Source: Pyrinomonadaceae bacterium (GTDB taxonomy: Bacteria > Acidobacteriota > Blastocatellia > Pyrinomonadales > Pyrinomonadaceae). From it: a stretch of DNA of 64,000 nt. Shown here one piece after another: positions 60,332-64,000 of this stretch. The notes under the pieces are model-generated. The model was not told where the DNA came from, did no database searches, and saw nothing but the letters and a program-made list of their open reading frames with translations. The DNA lies in NCBI GenBank assembly GCA_021463165.1, contig JAJTWY010000016.1, positions 1 through 64,000 of the forward strand. Reading direction: 5' to 3'. Each line of letters begins with the position of its first letter. Positions within the stretch are counted from its first letter, which is position 1. The translations under genes and the position numbers were made by a program.

Positions 60332-60566
60332 TGTTCCTCGTCGTCTTGTTCTGATAAAAGCTCTCGGACCTCGTCCTGTTCCACAACCCCTTTCCGGCGG
60401 CCGCAGATGCAACTATCATGCAAGTATAGCACAAAATCAGAACCCAGGAGGTACAATTTAAGAACGGGCCGCTTTACCTTGTTGACGGCCAGTTTCCGTT
60501 CAATTTCTTTCCAAAGAAATGCATGACATGCTTTGTCGTGATCGAACTGATCTTGCCTGAAGACGC

Positions 60567-60597
60567 AAAAAAAGCGAGCGTGTTCGCCCGCTTTTTT
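60567..60597. terminator. Bidirectional rho-independent terminator
   Basis: AAAAAAAGCGAGCG-tgtt-CGCCCGCTTTTTT downstream of the M23 peptidase stop. Confidence 0.8.
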
Positions 60598-60616
60598 GAT
60601 TTATTTGATGAAATGA

Positions 60617-61441
60617 CTACTTCTTGACTAATTTCGTCAGATCGACCGGTTCGGTCGGGAGGAAATGACGCGGGTTGATGGCCTTGTCGTTGAGCAGCAG
60701 TTCGTAGTGAAGGTGCGGGCCGGTCGAGCGGCCGGTCGAACCAACCTGACCGATCATCTGGCCACGCGTGACGGTCGTTCCGGCTTCGGTCTCGATCTTC
60801 GAAAGGTGGCCATAGCGTGTGGTCAGGCCGTTGCCGTGGTCGATCTCGACGAGGTTGCCGTAGCCGCCCTTGTAGCCAGCCGAGACGACGGTGCCGTTTG
60901 CCGGAGCAATGACGAGGTCGCCGCGTTCGCCGTCGATGTCCATACCGGCATGAAACTCATAAGCTCGTCCGCCGAAAGGATTCCGACGGAAGCCAAATTC
61001 GTTATTGATCTTGCCAAGATGGGCCCAAATGGTCGGCAGGGTTGAAGGATCTGCTGTTTTACGGATCGCCATTAACTGGTCCTCGACCGAATTGTCCTCA
61101 CCGTCTTCAACCGGGCCATCTTCGGGGCCGCCGCTGTTAAACGCGAGTTCGCTGGGCGACTGAGGCCTGGTGTAATCGGTTGTTTCGACAGTTGAAGGGA
61201 CGACTGATTGAGGGGCGATCTGTGCTACGGGAGAGATGTTCAAGGCCGATGTATCGGCAAGTGCTGAATTCTTAACGATGCCGCTCATGCCGATCGACAC
61301 GGCGGAAATACCTAGAAGTAGTAAGATTCCAATGGTTCCAAAATGAAGGTAGCTCTTCCTGAGAGCTACTCGCTTGATATAAATACCTGATTTTGATGAA
61401 TGCGATAAAAGAAAAGTATACGACTTATCGTTTTTCTGCAT
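60617..61441 (-). CDS. M23-family metallopeptidase (LytM domain, TM-anchored)
   Basis: NEFGFRRNPFGGRAYEFHAGMDIDGERGDLVIAPANGTVVSAGYKGGYGNLVEIDHGNGLTTRYGHLSKI...GQVGSTGRSTGPHLHYELLLNDKAINPRHFL. Confidence 0.94.
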   Translation of the reverse strand: MQKNDKSYTFLLSHSSKSGIYIKRVALRKSYLHFGTIGILLLLGISAVSIGMSGIVKNSALADTSALNISPVAQIAPQSVVPSTVETTDYTRPQSPSELAFNSGGPEDGPVEDGEDNSVEDQLMAIRKTADPSTLPTIWAHLGKINNEFGFRRNPFGGRAYEFHAGMDIDGERGDLVIAPANGTVVSAGYKGGYGNLVEIDHGNGLTTRYGHLSKIETEAGTTVTRGQMIGQVGSTGRSTGPHLHYELLLNDKAINPRHFLPTEPVDLTKLVKK

Positions 61442-61720
61442 TATGCTGTAAAGCTCCTTTTAATGATCTTGCGCACCGCGACGATAAAGCAGCCGCAGTA
61501 CTTGGAATCACGCAAGAATAGCCGCGAGCGACTAACGCGAAACCTTAGTCAGACGATTACCTAACATGGTGACCGTCCGCTGTCGTGGGTGAACAAATTA
61601 AAAACTTCCCAATAAAAACTTAATAGGAACTACAATCAAACCACAAACCGCCCAAGAAGGCAAGCGCTAGCGGCAATGCCATTTGAGCGGCTTATGAGTT
61701 GAATAATAGATCCTATTGGC

Positions 61721-61921
61721 TCAGTCCTTCTTGCGATTGCTCTGCCAGGCCCGAAAGACCATGAATCCCACGGCTGCGAAGACTGCAATGAAGGCGAGAA
61801 CTATCAGCAGCTTGATCGCGACCGAGAGAAATCCGACAAAGCCGACCAAGGCCTTCAACAGGACGATCAAGAGCGCGAGGATCGCGACGATACTGCCTCC
61901 AACGGATGCTGCTTTTAACAT
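61721..61921 (-). CDS. Small membrane protein
   Basis: 66 aa with two hydrophobic segments; spaced upstream by only 15 bp from the next minus-strand gene. Confidence 0.5.
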   Translation of the reverse strand: MLKAASVGGSIVAILALLIVLLKALVGFVGFLSVAIKLLIVLAFIAVFAAVGFMVFRAWQSNRKKD

Positions 61922-61936
61922 ATAACGTAAAACTCC

Positions 61937-62692
61937 TTAAGCGTCTCTCCAGCCTCCGCTTCGCGAGCGGTCGGAAAAATCGTTCTGTGCGACTCGATAG
62001 TCAGCCTCAGTATAGCGTGGATTCGACAGGGCAAAGCTGGTCGAGGGCTCAGACCGGTTCCACTTCGTGTCTGTCGAAGGTGCCTTGAATATGTAGCCTT
62101 TTAATAGATATATCCCAAGACCGATGAGCATCAAAGGCAGAAGCCCCCGCAACACTCCGCGCATCGGGAACAGATTCTGCATAACAAACGTGAATCCCAG
62201 CACGAGGAGCACGATACCCCATAGCTTCGGATTACCCGAAAATCTCTTAACGAGGATGTCGTCAGCAACGTCAGGTGTCAGCCCCGAACGGATCATCTGA
62301 GCCGTTCTGAACGAATCGAGAGCTGCGAAACCCCACATTCCAAGCATTCCGAACAGGAACAGCGGTGTTCCGGTAAGAATTGCCATCTGGAAAAGCCCGA
62401 TAAAGATGCCGAAATATACGAGAGCCTTTACCGTCTGCCCATTGTAAGCGGCCCCAAGACCCGGACACAGCAATGAAAGAAGCGTTGCTACCAGCGGCGA
62501 TGTGCGTTTTCTGACGAACGGAATACTATGCGGTTGGCTGCGCTGATCACGAAGCAGATCGATGCCTAATACGATACAGTCCTGACAATAAGGGAAGCCC
62601 TTGATCCTGTGGTCGCAAGCAGGACAGAGCGGCTTGCCGCAGCCATTGCAGCTCACCGTCGCCACATTCTGGCTATGAAAGGTACAATTCAT
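61937..62692 (-). CDS. B-box-type zinc finger membrane protein
   Basis: MNCTFHSQNVATVSCNGCGKPLCPACDHRIKGFPYCQDC; several TM segments; overlaps the next gene by 1 bp. Confidence 0.75.
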   Translation of the reverse strand: MNCTFHSQNVATVSCNGCGKPLCPACDHRIKGFPYCQDCIVLGIDLLRDQRSQPHSIPFVRKRTSPLVATLLSLLCPGLGAAYNGQTVKALVYFGIFIGLFQMAILTGTPLFLFGMLGMWGFAALDSFRTAQMIRSGLTPDVADDILVKRFSGNPKLWGIVLLVLGFTFVMQNLFPMRGVLRGLLPLMLIGLGIYLLKGYIFKAPSTDTKWNRSEPSTSFALSNPRYTEADYRVAQNDFSDRSRSGGWRDA

Positions 62693-63462
62693 TATCTCTG
62701 TTCCTCAGTCGCGATAGTCACTGGTTCGCCGGACGACGGCTTGCCGTTCCATGCGTCTGCCCCCTGCTGATACGTCTGTTTGGCGAGCTGAACACTCTCC
62801 TCATAAACACCTGACAGCGATCCGTCGGCCGAAACCGTCTGGCTGACCATCAGGAACGCAAAAAGGAGCATCATCGCGACCGGAGCAAGCTGCGGAATGC
62901 GAACCGGAATGCCTATGCCCCGGATCCATTCAGCGATCTGTGATGTCCACGAAGCCTTCACTTCCGCCGCCTTTTCGGTTCCCAGCGTGAGGTTCAATAT
63001 CCTTTCATGGAGGCCCGCCGGCACGGCAAGCTCGTCCATCTTGTAAGTGTAGAGCGAAGCGATCGAACGTACGACCATGCCCGGAAGGTCCTCGCAGCCC
63101 GTGCATAGAGCCGCGTGACGTTCCCAACGATGGAACGCGGCAGCCGGAAGGAAGCCGTCCAGATAGTCGGTCAGATGGGCCTCAAAGTCCTCGCAGGTCA
63201 TTGCCGTTTCGGGCATTGTCATCGAAAGGACCCGCGCCTCAAGTCGTGTCATCGATGCCTTCGGCGCCGATATCTGATGGCAGACCTCAAGGGACTCTTT
63301 CACGTCGTTGAGAAGGGAATGGCAAAGCGGGCAGGCCAGAGCGTGAGAAGCAACCGCCTTATGGGCCGCATTCTCAAGCGTCCTGTCCAAATAATCGGTC
63401 AACAGTTCCTCGAACGTCGAACAATTAATTATGTTTTCCTGCTCCTTTATCATCATTCTCAA
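62692..63462 (-). CDS. Anti-sigma factor with two zf-HC2-like zinc-binding domains and a TM helix
   Basis: CSTFEELLTDYLDRTL...HALACPLCHSLL and CEDFEAHLTDYLDGFL...HAALCTGCEDL, TM LAPVAMMLLFAFLMVSQTV; directly downstream of an ECF sigma gene. Confidence 0.82.
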   Translation of the reverse strand: MRMMIKEQENIINCSTFEELLTDYLDRTLENAAHKAVASHALACPLCHSLLNDVKESLEVCHQISAPKASMTRLEARVLSMTMPETAMTCEDFEAHLTDYLDGFLPAAAFHRWERHAALCTGCEDLPGMVVRSIASLYTYKMDELAVPAGLHERILNLTLGTEKAAEVKASWTSQIAEWIRGIGIPVRIPQLAPVAMMLLFAFLMVSQTVSADGSLSGVYEESVQLAKQTYQQGADAWNGKPSSGEPVTIATEEQR

Positions 63463-63501
63463 CCCCTTGGATCAAATCCCGTCAAACATCCCGCCGGCTA
63501 T

Positions 63502-64000
63502 CTAGATCGTCACCACTCTCATTCGTCTCAATATCTTTGCCAGCTCAATTCGCCCTCGATTTATTCGCGATTTCACCGTCCCTTCCGGTATTCGCAGAAC
63601 ATCGACGATCTCCTGGTATGTCAGTTCTTCAATATCCCGAAGGATCACGCACGTCCTAAGGTCCTCCGGCAGCTTGTCAATTCCTTCCTGCACCTGCGAG
63701 GCAAGTTCTTTACGCTCCATCTCACGGTGGGCCGAACTTCCGGCGGCTCGAAGGTGATACTGGTGGTCGTCCACCGCATCGGCCATCGTATTCTGCGGAT
63801 TTCGCTGTCGATGGCGGTAATCATCGATTATCAAATTGCGTGCAAGCCGCATCAGCCAATTCGCCAGATCGCCCTGTTTAGAGTCATATTGCTCGAGACT
63901 CCGATAGACCCGGATGAAAACATCCTGTGTCAGATCCTCGGCTGAATCAATGTTCGAGGTGAAGCGGTAGGCAAGATTGAAGATACGCCGCGAAAACGCA
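63502..64000 (-). CDS. ECF-type sigma-70 factor, 5' end beyond the right edge
   Basis: Reverse frame open to 64000: AFSRRIFNLAYRFTSNIDSAEDLTQDVFIRVYRSLEQYDSKQGDLANWLMRLARNLIIDDYRHRQRN...LPEDLRTCVILRDIEELTYQEIVDVLRIPEGTVKSRINRGRIELAKIL. Confidence 0.92.
   Translation of the reverse strand, partial: AFSRRIFNLAYRFTSNIDSAEDLTQDVFIRVYRSLEQYDSKQGDLANWLMRLARNLIIDDYRHRQRNPQNTMADAVDDHQYHLRAAGSSAHREMERKELASQVQEGIDKLPEDLRTCVILRDIEELTYQEIVDVLRIPEGTVKSRINRGRIELAKILRRMRVVTI

Noticed and set aside
60141-60526. Overlapping ORFs 60141-60434 (-) and 60245-60526 (+) as genes
   Set aside because: Sit on the motif cluster; repeated GWD/VGWD residues just reflect GTGGGACA repeats; no start context or homology-like features.
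63115-63945. 276-aa plus-strand ORF spanning anti-sigma and sigma genes
   Set aside because: Antisense to two genes with clear family signatures.

Overview
The window looks like a chromosomal segment of a moderately GC-rich bacterium, probably Acidobacteriota (Blastocatellia-like). That placement is inferred from gene style only. Most of it is conserved coding sequence. Left to right: the 3' part-open clostripain-type (C11) peptidase with an octapeptide repeat tail; an ECF sigma factor divergent from a Ser/Thr kinase-TPR gene; a paralogous zinc-ribbon/TPR gene; a reductive pyrimidine catabolism cluster (NCS1 permease, mmsA-like, beta-ureidopropionase, preT, preA) interrupted by a ygiB/ygiC/DUF350 module; a GH9-polysaccharide deacetylase fusion; acyl-CoA dehydrogenase with divergent phosphotransferase; SLC13 permease; pilMNOPQ; two secreted proteins sharing a C-terminal domain (one an M36 metallopeptidase); dinG-like helicase; queD; PepSY/TonB receptor pair; xylA-galE-sugar ABC genes; comM/yifB; a 1.7-kb REP/MITE-like repeat field around an IS200/RAYT-type TnpA; rpsU, surE, pcm, dedA; tRNA-Pro(CGG); a frameshifted secreted protein; S46 and M23 peptidases; and an ECF sigma/anti-sigma operon at the right edge. 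The most unusual signals are (1) the nested-palindrome repeat family with a tnpA gene whose stop codon lies in a palindrome arm, and (2) a TGTCCCA-N9-TGGGACA dyad plus TGTAAGACA found in the same order in two separate intergenic regions (53.3 and 60.2 kb). All calls come from reading the sequence; no database search was run.
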